In this document: piece by piece, positions 50,626 through 59,785 of the stretch
Layout of the letters: each line of letters opens with the position of its first letter
Numbering within the stretch: position 1 is the first letter of the stretch
Translations under genes and position numbers: made by a program
Assembly: GCF_900115265.1 (NCBI RefSeq)
Contig: NZ_FOVU01000003.1
Span: forward strand, 310,001-374,000
DNA: 64,000 nt
Direction of reading: 5' to 3'
From: Bradyrhizobium sp. Ghvi
Lineage (GTDB): Bacteria; Pseudomonadota; Alphaproteobacteria; Rhizobiales; Xanthobacteraceae
The notes under the pieces: model-generated
The model's input: only the letters and a program-made list of their open reading frames with translations
Told to the model about the DNA's origin: nothing
The model's database searches: none

Positions 50626-51888
50626 ATGATTTCAACCGGACAAAGTTCGTCGCTTCGAGAAGCATTGGCCGAAGGCGCGCTCTCCTCTACGGGCGAGCAA
50701 GGAGCCGTCGCTGGTAGGAAGACGGGCACCGCGGCGACAAGCAAGCCGGCCGCCGGTCGCGAGAATGCGAAACAGACCGACGCCAAGTTTGTCGAGTTCA
50801 TCGACGTCGAGAAAATGTACGGCCATTTTCAAGCCGTCCGCCGCCTGAATCTCAGCATCGGCCGCGGCGAGTTTCTGACATTCCTCGGACCGTCAGGCTC
50901 CGGCAAGACCACGACTTTGAACATGCTGGCGGGCTTCGAACGTCCCAGCCAGGGCGTGATCACGCTCGACGGCAAATCGGTCGATCGCCTGCCGCCCTAC
51001 GATCGGAACATCGGCATGGTGTTCCAGAACTACGCGCTGTTTCCGCATATGAGCGTGGCTGATAACGTCGCCTTCCCGCTTTCGGTACGGAAGGTCCCCA
51101 AGGCCGAGATCGGGCCGCGCGTGACCCGTGCGCTCGAAATGGTGAGGCTGGAGCGCTTCAGGGATCGCAAGCCGACGCAACTCTCCGGCGGTCAGCAGCA
51201 GCGCGTCGCGCTCGCCCGTGCGCTCGTCTTCCAGCCAGCCCTCGTTCTGATGGACGAGCCTCTGGGCGCGCTCGACAAGAAGCTGCGCGAGCATATGCAG
51301 ATCGAGTTGAAGCAGATCCACGAAATGCTCGGCGTAACCATCGTCTACGTGACGCACGACCAGAGCGAAGCGCTGACGATGTCGGATCGCGTCGCGATCT
51401 TCGAAAACGGCGCGATCGTTCAAATCGGAACGCCGGATGCACTCTACAACGAGCCCGCCACCGCGTTCGTCGCCAGCTTCATCGGTGAAAACAATGCGCT
51501 GGATGGCATCGTCGAACGCGTCGAGGGCGATCAATGCCTGGTCACGCTGCCTACGGGATTGAAGACGACCGCGATGGCGATCGGAGACCTTTGTCCCGGC
51601 GCACCAGTCCAGTTGGCGGTCCGGCCTGAGCGAATCGCGAGCGCTGGCGGCGACCATTCGGACAATCGTTTTCAGGCGACGGTCGACGGACGGATCTATC
51701 ACGGTGACCATCAACGTCTCCTCGCGCGTCTACCGAGCGGGCAGGTCCTGACCGTCAAAATTAGCCCCGATGCAACAATGGCAGCGGGCGAAGCGATCGA
51801 CCTTGGCTGGCGCACGGCCGATTGCCGGGCTTTTCCGGCGGGCGTCGCCCCGGACGGCAACACCGCGAACACAGGGAGCGTTTCATGA
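50626..51888 (+). CDS. ABC transporter ATP-binding protein, PotA/spermidine-putrescine type
   Basis: A 420-residue ATPase. Walker A GPSGSGKTT, Q-loop in GMVFQNYALFPHMS, signature LSGGQQQRVALARAL, Walker B VLMDEPLGALD, H-loop VTHDQ. After about residue 300 comes a TOBE domain typical of the polyamine/Fe/Opu-type subfamily. An unusual N-terminal extension of roughly 60 residues, Ser/Ala/Thr-rich, precedes the first beta strand. GGAGGTGGAGCG lies before ATG 50626. The stop overlaps the next gene by four bases (ATGA). First gene of the transporter-eutBC operon. Confidence 0.93.
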   Translation: MISTGQSSSLREALAEGALSSTGEQGAVAGRKTGTAATSKPAAGRENAKQTDAKFVEFIDVEKMYGHFQAVRRLNLSIGRGEFLTFLGPSGSGKTTTLNMLAGFERPSQGVITLDGKSVDRLPPYDRNIGMVFQNYALFPHMSVADNVAFPLSVRKVPKAEIGPRVTRALEMVRLERFRDRKPTQLSGGQQQRVALARALVFQPALVLMDEPLGALDKKLREHMQIELKQIHEMLGVTIVYVTHDQSEALTMSDRVAIFENGAIVQIGTPDALYNEPATAFVASFIGENNALDGIVERVEGDQCLVTLPTGLKTTAMAIGDLCPGAPVQLAVRPERIASAGGDHSDNRFQATVDGRIYHGDHQRLLARLPSGQVLTVKISPDATMAAGEAIDLGWRTADCRAFPAGVAPDGNTANTGSVS

Positions 51889-52934
51889 AGCTGATCTACA
51901 GGACGACCTTGCTTGCCTTGGCAAGCGCCGCGATCGTTGCGCAAATCCAGCCTGCCGGCGCCGCGGAGCTCACCGTCATGGCGACTGGTGGCGAATGGCA
52001 GTCGGCGCTGCGGAAGGCCTGGTTCGACCCGTTCGCCAAGAAGGCGGGCATCCAGTTCAACGAGCAGGAATACACCGGCGAGCTCGGCAAGATCAAAGCG
52101 ATGGTCGAGACAGGCAACGTGCCGATCGACCTCGTGACGGTTGAAACATCGACGGTGCTTCAGGGCTGCGACGCCGGCGTGCTCATCCGCCTCGACTATT
52201 CCAGGATCGCTGATCGTTCGCGATTCCTACCCGGCACGGCTTTGGACTGCGGCGTCGGCATCGACGTATATGGTGACGTCCTTGCTTACGACACTACCGT
52301 GCTGAAAGAGGCGCCGACATCGGTGCTCGATATCTTCGACACCAAGAAATTCCCTGGCAAGCGTGCCATGCGGAAGGCCCCGGCGCAAAATCTCGAATGG
52401 GCTCTGATGGCCGACGGCGTGCCGATCGCCGACGTCTACAAGGTGCTGGGAACTCCTGATGGCGTCGACCGCGCCTTCAAGAAGCTCGACACGATCAAGA
52501 AGGACATCGTCTGGTGGGAGGCCGGCGCGCAGCCGCCGCAACTGCTCGCATCCAAAGAAGTCGTGATGACGACCGCCTGGAACGGACGCATTCAAAACGC
52601 GATCGACAAGGACAAGCGGCCGTTCGCAATCGTCTGGAACAACCAGATCGTTGAATACGACATGATCGCCATTCCGAAGGGCGCAAAGAACCTCGATCTC
52701 GCCTACAAGTATCTCGCCTACGCAGCCGAACCCGAGGTGAGCGCGCAGCTGGGCCAGCATATTCCCTATGGTCCGGTCATGTCGGATGCGACGCCCTTCG
52801 TTCCCAAGGATGTGCTGCCGAAACTGCCGACGGCACCGGACCACATGAAGGCCTATCTGGTCGGAGACGTGGAGTTCTGGGGCGACCATGGTGAGGACCT
52901 GGTGAAGCGATTCAACGCCTGGCTCGCCCAGTGA
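51885..52934 (+). CDS. ABC transporter substrate-binding protein, PotD/PotF type
   Basis: A 349-residue periplasmic binding protein with signal peptide MKLIYRTTLLALASAAIVAQIQPAGA. Mature start ELTVMATGGEWQSALRKAWFDPFAKKAG matches the polyamine/PotD-like family 1 of extracellular ligand-binding proteins; VVMTTAWNGRIQNAIDK and DMIAIPKGAKNLDLAYKYLAYAAEPEVSAQLGQHIPYGPV follow. It overlaps the ATPase stop by four bases. It probably captures a small amine, for example ethanolamine given its neighbours, but this is inference. Confidence 0.92.
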   Translation: MKLIYRTTLLALASAAIVAQIQPAGAAELTVMATGGEWQSALRKAWFDPFAKKAGIQFNEQEYTGELGKIKAMVETGNVPIDLVTVETSTVLQGCDAGVLIRLDYSRIADRSRFLPGTALDCGVGIDVYGDVLAYDTTVLKEAPTSVLDIFDTKKFPGKRAMRKAPAQNLEWALMADGVPIADVYKVLGTPDGVDRAFKKLDTIKKDIVWWEAGAQPPQLLASKEVVMTTAWNGRIQNAIDKDKRPFAIVWNNQIVEYDMIAIPKGAKNLDLAYKYLAYAAEPEVSAQLGQHIPYGPVMSDATPFVPKDVLPKLPTAPDHMKAYLVGDVEFWGDHGEDLVKRFNAWLAQ

Positions 52935-53001
52935 GATAGCGCGCCGACATCGCGATCGGACGGCCCTGCCCGATCGTCAGCGACCACGCGAGGTGATGTT
53001 T

Positions 53002-54225
53002 ATGTCGTCGATCGCAATATCAGGCTTCAAAACACGGACTATCGCGACGGATCGCAGCGACAGCCTGCGACCATTGGCATTGGCCGCGCCGCTACTGCTC
53101 CTGCTCGCCTTCAGCTTCGGCGCGCCGATCGTGGCGCTGCTGTCGCGCGCCGTATACGAGCCGACCATTGCCAATGCGCTTCCACGTACCGTCGCGGCTT
53201 TACGGGTAGACAGCGCCAGGGGCGTGCCGGGCGAACCGGTCTTCGGCGCCTTCGCGGCCGATCTGAAGGAGGCACAGGCGGCAGGCGCAATCTATGAATT
53301 CGCCAAAACCCTCAACACTCGCCTGCCCGGCGCGCGCAGCCAGGTGTTGCGCGTGGCGCGCCTTGCCGGTCAGGACCGGGGGGTCACCAAGGAGGCGATA
53401 ATCAAAGCCGCGCCGCTTCTAGGCGAAGACCAAAGCTGGTCAGCGATCCGAACCGGTACGAACCGCTTCACCTCGTTCTTTCTCCTCAGCGCGTTCGATC
53501 TGCGCTGGACCGACCAGGGAACGATCGGCGCGGTACCGGCGCATCAGGCCGTCTTCACCCGGGTCTTCGGCCGGACCTTCCTGATCGCGACGCTGGTGAC
53601 GCTGGCGACGCTGGCGCTCGCCTTTCCACTCGCCTACGTCATGACCAATGTGCGGCCCGTGATTGCCGGCATCGTACTCGTCCTGGTGTTGCTGCCATTT
53701 TGGACGTCGATCCTCGTGCGCACGGCGGCATGGACCGTGATCCTGCAGAAGTACGGCCTGCTCAACGACCTGTTGCTCTGGCTCGGCGTGACGTCGGAGC
53801 GTCTCGAGCTGATGTACAGCCGGACGGGCCTCATCATCGCGATGACGCACATCCAGCTGCCCTTCACGCTGCTGCCGATCTACAGCGTGATGCGCGCGGT
53901 GCAAACGTCGCAGCTCAGGGCAGCTCAGTCGCTCGGCGCCCGGCCCTTCACCGTGTTCCGCAGGGTCTATCTGCCCCAGGTCATGCCGGGCGTTCTGGCC
54001 GGCTGCCTGCTCACGTTCATCCTGTGCCTTGGCTATTACATCACGCCGGTCCTGATCGGCGGCGCAAGCGACCAGCTGATCAGCAACTTCATCGCCAACT
54101 ACGTCAACGTCGAACTGAACTGGGAAATGGCGGCGGCGCTCAGTTTCGTGCTGCTCGTGTCCACGCTCGGCCTGTACGTGACAATGACACGCTATCTCGG
54201 TCTCGACCTCTTCAAGATGGGATGA
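53002..54225 (+). CDS. ABC transporter permease, PotB type
   Basis: A 407-residue permease. First membrane helix PLLLLLAFSFGAPIVALLS, then about 115 residues of periplasmic segment, longer than in classical PotB (about 285 residues in total). The core starts FGRTFLIATLVTLATLALAFPLAYVMTNV and includes the EAA-like loop AAQSLGARPFTVFRRVYLPQVMPGVLAG, which contacts the ATPase. ATG 53002 (MSSIAISGFK) is 8 bases after GAGG. Pairs with the PotC-type permease 6 bases downstream. Confidence 0.9.
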   Translation: MSSIAISGFKTRTIATDRSDSLRPLALAAPLLLLLAFSFGAPIVALLSRAVYEPTIANALPRTVAALRVDSARGVPGEPVFGAFAADLKEAQAAGAIYEFAKTLNTRLPGARSQVLRVARLAGQDRGVTKEAIIKAAPLLGEDQSWSAIRTGTNRFTSFFLLSAFDLRWTDQGTIGAVPAHQAVFTRVFGRTFLIATLVTLATLALAFPLAYVMTNVRPVIAGIVLVLVLLPFWTSILVRTAAWTVILQKYGLLNDLLLWLGVTSERLELMYSRTGLIIAMTHIQLPFTLLPIYSVMRAVQTSQLRAAQSLGARPFTVFRRVYLPQVMPGVLAGCLLTFILCLGYYITPVLIGGASDQLISNFIANYVNVELNWEMAAALSFVLLVSTLGLYVTMTRYLGLDLFKMG

Positions 54226-54231
54226 AGCGCC

Positions 54232-55062
54232 ATGCTGTTGTCGCCCTACCCGACCACCACTGAACGGATCCGCGTCGCCGCGCTGTGGATCTGGTGCGTG
54301 CTGGTGCTGATCTTCCTCGTTGTGCCGATCTTCGTGCCGGTGCCGCTGTCCTTCAACAGCGGGTCATTCTTCACCTTCCCGCTCGCGGGCATTTCGATAC
54401 GCTGGTACGAAGTCGTGCTCGGGACACCGCGCTGGCGCGCCGCCATCGGCAACAGCCTGCTGGTCGGGGCAGGCGCAACCGTGCTCGCGACCTTTTTGGG
54501 AACGCTGACCGCGATCGGCTTGTCGGATCCGAAATTCCCGGGGCGGCGCTTCGTCGTGCCGCTCTTGATTTCGCCCCTGATCGTCCCGGTCGTCGTGACG
54601 GCCGTCGGCACCTATCTCTTCTACGCGCGCATTGGACTCGCCAACACCTATGCCGGCATCATCCTCGCCCACACCGTGCTGGCGAGCCCGTTTGTCGTGG
54701 TGACCGTCGGAGCCAGCCTCTCGGGGTTCGATCGCAACCTGATGCGGGCGACGTCGATTCTCGGAGCGAAACCGCTGACCGGATTCCTTCGGGTCATGCT
54801 GCCGCTGATCCTACCCGGTGTATTGTCCGGCGCAGCCTTCGCTTTCGTGACGTCCTTCGACGAGGTCGTCGTCGTACAGTTTCTCGCCAACGCCCAGCAG
54901 CGCACCTTGCCACTCGAAATGTTCACCGGCTTGCGCGAGCAATTGAGCCCGGCGATCACGGCGGCCGCTACATTGATGATGGGTTTGTCGATCCTGCTGC
55001 TGATCGTGGCCAATCTGCTCGGCCGCCGGTCGCGGCAAAGCGGCAGCGCCCTGGCCGAGTGA
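54232..55062 (+). CDS. ABC transporter permease, PotC type
   Basis: A 276-residue permease of the PotC class with six membrane segments. Contains NSGSFFTFPLAGISIRWYEVVLGTPRWRAAIGNSLLVGAGATVLAT and the ATPase-contacting loop ATSILGAKPLTGFLRVMLPLILPGVLSG, then AFVTSFDEVVVVQFLANAQQRTLPLEMF typical of the family. The start is ATG 54232, six bases after the stop of the first permease. Part of a four-gene ABC transporter, followed by the eutB gene after 6 bases. Confidence 0.92.
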   Translation: MLLSPYPTTTERIRVAALWIWCVLVLIFLVVPIFVPVPLSFNSGSFFTFPLAGISIRWYEVVLGTPRWRAAIGNSLLVGAGATVLATFLGTLTAIGLSDPKFPGRRFVVPLLISPLIVPVVVTAVGTYLFYARIGLANTYAGIILAHTVLASPFVVVTVGASLSGFDRNLMRATSILGAKPLTGFLRVMLPLILPGVLSGAAFAFVTSFDEVVVVQFLANAQQRTLPLEMFTGLREQLSPAITAAATLMMGLSILLLIVANLLGRRSRQSGSALAE

Positions 55063-55068
55063 GGCCTC

Positions 55069-56466
55069 ATGTCTTATCACACGACGATCGACGGCACCCG
55101 CTGGGCCTTTCATGACCTCAAGACGCTGCTCGCCAAGGCATCGCCGGCCCGCTCCGGCGATGCTCTGGCCGGCCTCGCGGCGCAGAGCGCGATCGAACGT
55201 GTCGCCGCCCAGATGGCGCTGGCTGATCTCCCTCTCAAGACCTTCCTGAATGTCGATCTCGTGCCGTATGAGGAGGACGAGGTCACTCGTCTGATCCTCG
55301 ACAGTCATGACCTGGCGGCATTCGAACCGGTGTCCCACCTGACCGTTGGCGGATTCCGCGAATGGCTACTCGACACGCGGACCATGACAAGCCATCTGAC
55401 GGCGCTGGCCCCCGGCCTGACCCCGGAAATGGCCGCCGCCGTGTCCAAGATCATGCGCGCGCAGGACCTCATCGCGGTCGCCGCCAAATGCAACATCGTC
55501 ACAGCTTTCCGCAACACGATCGGACAAGCGGGTCGCCTCTCCACCCGGCTGCAACCGAACCATCCGACCGACGATTCCCGCGGAATTGCCGCCAGCCTGC
55601 TCGACGGATTGCTGTTTGGCGCCGGTGATGCAGTGATCGGCGTCAATCCCGCGACCGATACCTTGCAGGACTATATGCGCGTCGTCAGCCTGCTCGACGA
55701 TATCAGGGAGCGCCTCGATGTCCCCACCCAGACCTGCTGCCTCGGTCATGTCACGACAGCGATCCAGGCCATCAATCTCGGCGCCCCGGTCGATCTCGTT
55801 TTTCAGTCCATAGCCGGCTCGGAAAAAGCCAATCGAGGGTTCGGGGTCAGCCTGTCGGTCCTGACGGAGGCCCATGATGCCGCGCTTTCGCTGGCGCGCG
55901 GCACGGTCGGCCGGAACGTCATGTATTTTGAAACCGGACAAGGCAGCGCATTGTCCGCCGACGCGCATTTTGGAATTGACCAGCAGACGATGGAAGCGCG
56001 CGCCTACGCGATCGCGCGGCGGTTCACGCCGCTGCTCGTCAACACGGTCGTCGGCTTCATCGGTCCCGAATATCTCTATAACGGCAAGGAAATCACGCGG
56101 GCCGGGCTCGAGGACCATTTTTGCGGCAAGCTGCTCGGCGTGCCGATGGGATGTGACGTCTGCTACACCAATCATGCCGAGGCCGATCAGGACGACATGG
56201 ATGGACTGCTGACGCTGCTCTGCGCCGCGGGCGTCACCTTCGTCATCGCGGTCCCCGGCGCCGACGACGTCATGCTGAACTATCAGAGTCTGGCGTTTCA
56301 CGACGTCCTCTACGCCCGCCAGACTCTCGGCCGGCGATGCGCTCCGGAGTTCGAGGATTGGCTGCAGCGGATGGGCCTCACCGACGCAGACGGTCGTCTG
56401 CTCGAGAAGCCGGCGTCCGGAGCGATCGGCCCGGCCATTGCACAGATCGAGACGATGAAAGCCTGA
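55069..56466 (+). CDS. eutB: Ethanolamine ammonia-lyase large subunit
   Basis: A 465-residue EutB, the B12-dependent radical subunit that converts ethanolamine to acetaldehyde and ammonia. Family marks include TFLNVDLVPYEEDEVTRLI, MTSHLTALAPGLTPEMAAAVSKIM, AKCNIVTAFRNTIGQAGRLSTRLQPNHPTDD, QSIAGSEKANRGFG, MYFETGQGSALSADAHFG and the CDVCYTNHAEADQDDMDGLL segment near the C-terminus. GAGTGAGG precedes ATG 55069. Its TGA stop overlaps the eutC ATG (TGATG). Confidence 0.96.
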   Translation: MSYHTTIDGTRWAFHDLKTLLAKASPARSGDALAGLAAQSAIERVAAQMALADLPLKTFLNVDLVPYEEDEVTRLILDSHDLAAFEPVSHLTVGGFREWLLDTRTMTSHLTALAPGLTPEMAAAVSKIMRAQDLIAVAAKCNIVTAFRNTIGQAGRLSTRLQPNHPTDDSRGIAASLLDGLLFGAGDAVIGVNPATDTLQDYMRVVSLLDDIRERLDVPTQTCCLGHVTTAIQAINLGAPVDLVFQSIAGSEKANRGFGVSLSVLTEAHDAALSLARGTVGRNVMYFETGQGSALSADAHFGIDQQTMEARAYAIARRFTPLLVNTVVGFIGPEYLYNGKEITRAGLEDHFCGKLLGVPMGCDVCYTNHAEADQDDMDGLLTLLCAAGVTFVIAVPGADDVMLNYQSLAFHDVLYARQTLGRRCAPEFEDWLQRMGLTDADGRLLEKPASGAIGPAIAQIETMKA

Positions 56467-57263
56467 TGATGCGAGACGAGCCGCAAGCTCAGAGCGATCA
56501 GCTCGTAGTAGCCGACAAGCTCGCGCGCCTGCGACGATTCACGCCGGCGCGCATCGGGCTCGGGCGAGCCGGCTCCGGGCAGCTCACCGCCACGAGCCTC
56601 AGGTTCATGCTCGATCATGCGCGCGCACGTGACGCCGTTCACGCCGCACTCGATTTTGATTCTATTGGGCAATCATTGTGCAAGCGGGACTGGAGTGTCG
56701 TTGCTGTCCGGAGCGCCGCTGCCGATCGGGGCGAGTATCTGCGCCGCCCGGATCTGGGACGCCGCCTCTCGCCCGCCGATCGCCTTGTCATCGACGGCCA
56801 GCAACGCGGCAACGATGTCGTGATCGTCGCCGCCGACGGCCTCTCCGCATCCGCTATCGAAACCAACCTTCTGCCGTTGCTCGATCATCTGCGGCGGCTC
56901 CTGTTAGCGCAAGCAGTCTCGATCGGACCACTCGTTCTTGTCGAGCAGGGACGCGTTGCGATCGGTGACGAGATCGGTGAACTGCTTGGCGCCAAGCTGG
57001 TTGTCGTCCTGATCGGGGAGCGGCCCGGCTTGTCGGCGGCGGACTCGCTCGGTGCCTATGTGACGTGGCGGCCGCAGATCGGCACAATGGATTCGAGCCG
57101 AAACTGCATATCCAATATTCGTCCCGCAGGACTGTCACCGGAAGACGCGGCGAGGCAGATCGTCGGCGTGATCGGTCTGGCGTTCAAGCATGCCATGACG
57201 GGCGTCCTGCTGAACGATTTTCGGGGTGCTGACGCAATCCCTGTCATCGGGCCTCGAGAATAG
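56466..57263 (+). CDS. eutC: Ethanolamine ammonia-lyase small subunit
   Basis: A 265-residue EutC. Conserved blocks: FTPARIGLGRAGSGQLTATSLRFMLDHARARDAVHAALD, YLRRPDLGRRLSPADR, VIVAADGLSASAIETN, ELLGAKLVVVLIGERPGLSAADSLGAYVTWRP and RNCISNIRPAGLSPEDAAR. The start at 56466 overlaps the eutB stop by one base. I find no EutA reactivase, EutQ, EutT or shell protein genes in the window, so it works outside a microcompartment. Last gene before a gap and the convergent tRNA-Phe. Confidence 0.95.
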   Translation: MMRDEPQAQSDQLVVADKLARLRRFTPARIGLGRAGSGQLTATSLRFMLDHARARDAVHAALDFDSIGQSLCKRDWSVVAVRSAAADRGEYLRRPDLGRRLSPADRLVIDGQQRGNDVVIVAADGLSASAIETNLLPLLDHLRRLLLAQAVSIGPLVLVEQGRVAIGDEIGELLGAKLVVVLIGERPGLSAADSLGAYVTWRPQIGTMDSSRNCISNIRPAGLSPEDAARQIVGVIGLAFKHAMTGVLLNDFRGADAIPVIGPRE

Positions 57264-57446
57264 GCGAACCCGACTGACCACCCGACCGCCGGCGCCGATA
57301 TCGCAAGCATCGTGGTTGCGAAGGCTGAATTTGAACTTACGAGACTTGGCGGCTCTTGTGAGACAATCCACGAGCGCTCTTCGTGCCGGTCATCTAGCGA
57401 AGGCAATCGTGCGAGGAGCGAGCTGCAGCGTGGAAAAGCGTAGTTT

Positions 57447-57522
57447 TGGTGCCCAGGGGCGGAATCGAACCACCGACACTGCGATTTTCAGTCGCATGCT
57501 CTACCAACTGAGCTACCTGGGC
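57447..57522 (-). tRNA. tRNA-Phe (GAA)
   Basis: The 76-base minus-strand sequence starts GCCCAGGTAGCTCAGTTGG and ends CCTGGGCACCA, so CCA is encoded. Acceptor arms GCCCAGG / CCTGGGC pair perfectly; anticodon stem-loop GCGACTGAAAATCGC gives anticodon GAA (Phe); T-loop is GGTTCGATTCC. Confidence 0.97.
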
Positions 57523-57561
57523 GTGCTCCAAGAGAGGGGCCAAAGCCCATCGAGCGGGCGG

Positions 57562-57590
57562 TTTATAGTGGGCCGAGAGCTGCCTGTCCA
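57562..57590 (-). promoter_or_regulatory. Sigma-70 promoter of tRNA-Phe
   Basis: On the minus strand TGGACA (57590-57585), a 17-base spacer and TATAAA (57567-57562), about 40 bases upstream of the tRNA 5' end. Near consensus in both boxes. Confidence 0.7.
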
Positions 57591-57708
57591 CCCACGCTTC
57601 GCCGTTGACCCCGTGCCGCGCGGCCCGGTTGTGCACAAGCCCGGGCAGGCCTGCCGCGGCGAACGCGCGGCGCATCGGCAACCCGAATAAACTTTTGATA
57701 TCATTAAG

Positions 57709-57891
57709 TTATTCAACATCATCCGCTTCGTCGTCCCGGCCGGGGATGACGTAGGAGCCCTTTAGCCAGCGGTTCAGGTCCACGTCGCGGCAGCGCGAGG
57801 AGCAGAACGGGCGGGTGGCCTGCACCTGCGGCTTGCCACAGATCGGGCAGGTTTTGAGGGGCTTGGTAGGCTTTTTGACTTGGTCGTCCAT
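57709..57891 (-). CDS. yacG: DNA gyrase inhibitor / zinc-binding protein YacG
   Basis: A 60-residue zinc finger protein. Four zinc ligands: C15 and C18 in TCPICGKP, C30 and C34 in [20 protein letters not shown], as in YacG, which binds gyrase subunit B. The C-terminus is acidic (DDEADDVE). ATG 57891 lies 135 bases downstream of the maf stop, on the same strand. Small size fits the family. Confidence 0.92.
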   Translation of the reverse strand: MDDQVKKPTKPLKTCPICGKPQVQATRPFCSSRCRDVDLNRWLKGSYVIPGRDDEADDVE

Positions 57892-58026
57892 GATGACGGC
57901 AGTCTACACGAGGTCACGAGGTTCAAGAGCCTCTCGGCAGACGGGTTCCTGCGACAAAGGCGCATCGGCCCCGCCGGGCGATTCTACTGTGCATGGGGTT
58001 GTTTTCGAGATTTCGTCGGACCGTGC

Positions 58027-58656
58027 TTACACAGAAGTGGCGTTGAGCCAGCCGAAGCGGATCGGAAAACCTTCGCCGCCGAGCAGCGTCGTGGTCTCGT
58101 ACAGCGGCAGGCCGACCACGTTGGTGTAGGAGCCCACCATCTTCACCACGAACGAACCGGCGATGCCCTGCACCGCATAGCCGCCGGCTTTGCCGCGCCA
58201 TTCGCCGGAACCGATATAGGCCTGGATGTCGTCTTCCGAGAGGCGCTTGAAACGGACGCGGGTCTCGACCAGGCGCTGGCGGAAGGCCTCGCGCGGCGTC
58301 ACCAGGCAGATCGCGGTATAGACACGATGGTTGCGGCCCGACAGCAGCCGCAGACACTGGGCGGCCTCATCCACGAGATTGGCCTTGGGCAGGATGCGGC
58401 GGCCGACTGCCACCACGGTATCGGCCGACAGGATGAAGGCGCCGCGCAGCTCGTCGTCGAGTTGCACCGATTTCAGCGCCGCATCAGCCTTGGCCCGCGC
58501 CAGGCGGTTGGCACAGGCGCGCGGCAGCTCGCCCCGCCTCGGCGTCTCGTCGACGTCGGCCGGCCGGAGCGCATCCGGGTCGATGCCCGCTTGGTTGAGC
58601 AGCGACAGGCGCCGCGGCGAACCGGAGGCAAGAACGAATTTGGGGCGGCCGAGCAT
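58027..58656 (-). CDS. maf: Maf-like nucleoside triphosphate pyrophosphatase
   Basis: A 209-residue Maf protein, hydrolysing non-canonical or UTP/dTTP-type nucleotides to avoid misincorporation, implicated in septum arrest. N-terminal [19 protein letters not shown] is the phosphate-binding loop; [25 protein letters not shown], the [11 protein letters not shown] segment and [16 protein letters not shown] follow. ATG 58656 has a weak ribosome site. It is followed by yacG, as in many alphaproteobacteria. Confidence 0.94.
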   Translation of the reverse strand: MLGRPKFVLASGSPRRLSLLNQAGIDPDALRPADVDETPRRGELPRACANRLARAKADAALKSVQLDDELRGAFILSADTVVAVGRRILPKANLVDEAAQCLRLLSGRNHRVYTAICLVTPREAFRQRLVETRVRFKRLSEDDIQAYIGSGEWRGKAGGYAVQGIAGSFVVKMVGSYTNVVGLPLYETTTLLGGEGFPIRFGWLNATSV

Positions 58657-58813
58657 CAGGTGATTTGGAGAGATGAGGCAGGGGTGAATTGCGCGCGGAA
58701 CCTATCGGAAGGGGGCTGATTTCACAACCCGGGAACCCCGACTTTGCTGATTCGAAGGTCACCGATATGCCTGTGCCCTCCGTCTGTGACGCGGGTGTTA
58801 CGGGCACCGCGAC

Positions 58814-59281
58814 CTATCCGCTCGCGGCGCCGACCTTGGCGAACCGCCGGCGGATGCGCATCAACAGCTGGTCGCAGACCTCCCGGTAGGCGGCGAGCTT
58901 CTGGTCGCGGCTGCCTTCGATGGTGGTGGGATCCTGCGTCGGCCAGTACTCGACGTCGGCGGCGAGCGTGCGGGTCAGCTCCAGCGCCTTGTGATGCGCC
59001 TCGGGCGAGAGCGTGATGATGAGGTCGAAATTCAGCCCCTCCCAGTCCTCCAGCTCCTCGAAGGTCTGCGGCTTGTGCGCGGAGATGTCCTGGCCAAGCT
59101 CGGCCATCACGGCGACGGCAAACGGATCGAGCTCGCCCTTCCTGGCGCCGGCCGATCTTACGTAGAGGCCTTGCGGAAACATGTGCTGCAACAGGCTCTC
59201 GGCCATCGGCGATCGCACGCTGTTCATCGCGCAGGCGAACAGCACTGATTGCGGATCGCGTGCGCGTGGGGGCGCAGCCAT
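58814..59281 (-). CDS. Low-molecular-weight phosphatase / arsenate reductase-like protein
   Basis: A 155-residue protein with the phosphate-binding loop FACAMNSVRSPMAESLL (C-x5-R-S with catalytic Cys17), and the catalytic acid region DYW...Asp in YWPTQDPT. This is the LMW protein-tyrosine-phosphatase fold shared with thioredoxin-type arsenate reductases. The gene lies in the conserved hisD cluster and not with arsenic genes, so a housekeeping phosphatase is more probable. AAGGGTTAAAAGCGG precedes ATG 59281. UPF0262 precedes by 6 bases. Confidence 0.88.
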   Translation of the reverse strand: MAAPPRARDPQSVLFACAMNSVRSPMAESLLQHMFPQGLYVRSAGARKGELDPFAVAVMAELGQDISAHKPQTFEELEDWEGLNFDLIITLSPEAHHKALELTRTLAADVEYWPTQDPTTIEGSRDQKLAAYREVCDQLLMRIRRRFAKVGAASG

Positions 59282-59287
59282 CCGCTT

Positions 59288-59785
59288 TTAACCCTTCCAA
59301 TGAAGAACAGTAATGAGCGTGAACAGCCGGCGTGACGTCTCGAAATCGACCCGCACCTTGCCCTTCAGCCGCTCCTGCAGCGTGCGCGATCCCTCGTCAT
59401 GGATGCCGCGGCGGCCCATGTCGATCGCCTCGATCTTGTCCGGGGTCGCGGTGCGGATCGCCTGGTAGTAACTGTCGCAGATCATGAAATAGTCCTTCAC
59501 GATCCGCCGGAACGGCGTCAACGACAACAGATGCGCGACCACGGGCGTGCCGTCCTCGCGACGGATGTCGAACATCAGCCGGTTGCCGCTGATGCCGATA
59601 TGAAGCGTGAACGGCCCCTTCGAGTCGGCGCCTTCGGGCGCGAACAGATTCTGCTCGATCAGATCGTAGATCGCGATCGCGCGCTCATGCTCGATGTCGG
59701 GCCCTGAACGGCCGATCGAGTCCTCGTCGAGGGTGACCGCGACGATGCGATTGGTCGAGTCGTCCTGTTCGGGCGGCTTTGTCAT
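59288..59785 (-). CDS. UPF0262 family protein
   Basis: A 165-residue protein matching the UPF0262 family found in alphaproteobacteria: [62 protein letters not shown], and [33 protein letters not shown]. No catalytic motif is known. ATG 59785 overlaps the hisD stop by four bases (ATGA), so it is translationally coupled to histidine biosynthesis. Confidence 0.92.
   Translation of the reverse strand: MTKPPEQDDSTNRIVAVTLDEDSIGRSGPDIEHERAIAIYDLIEQNLFAPEGADSKGPFTLHIGISGNRLMFDIRREDGTPVVAHLLSLTPFRRIVKDYFMICDSYYQAIRTATPDKIEAIDMGRRGIHDEGSRTLQERLKGKVRVDFETSRRLFTLITVLHWKG

Noticed and set aside
58657..58813. Possible infA between maf and the phosphatase gene
   Set aside because: Only 157 bases, and no IF-1-like peptide (MAKEDAIEMEG-type start) in any frame.
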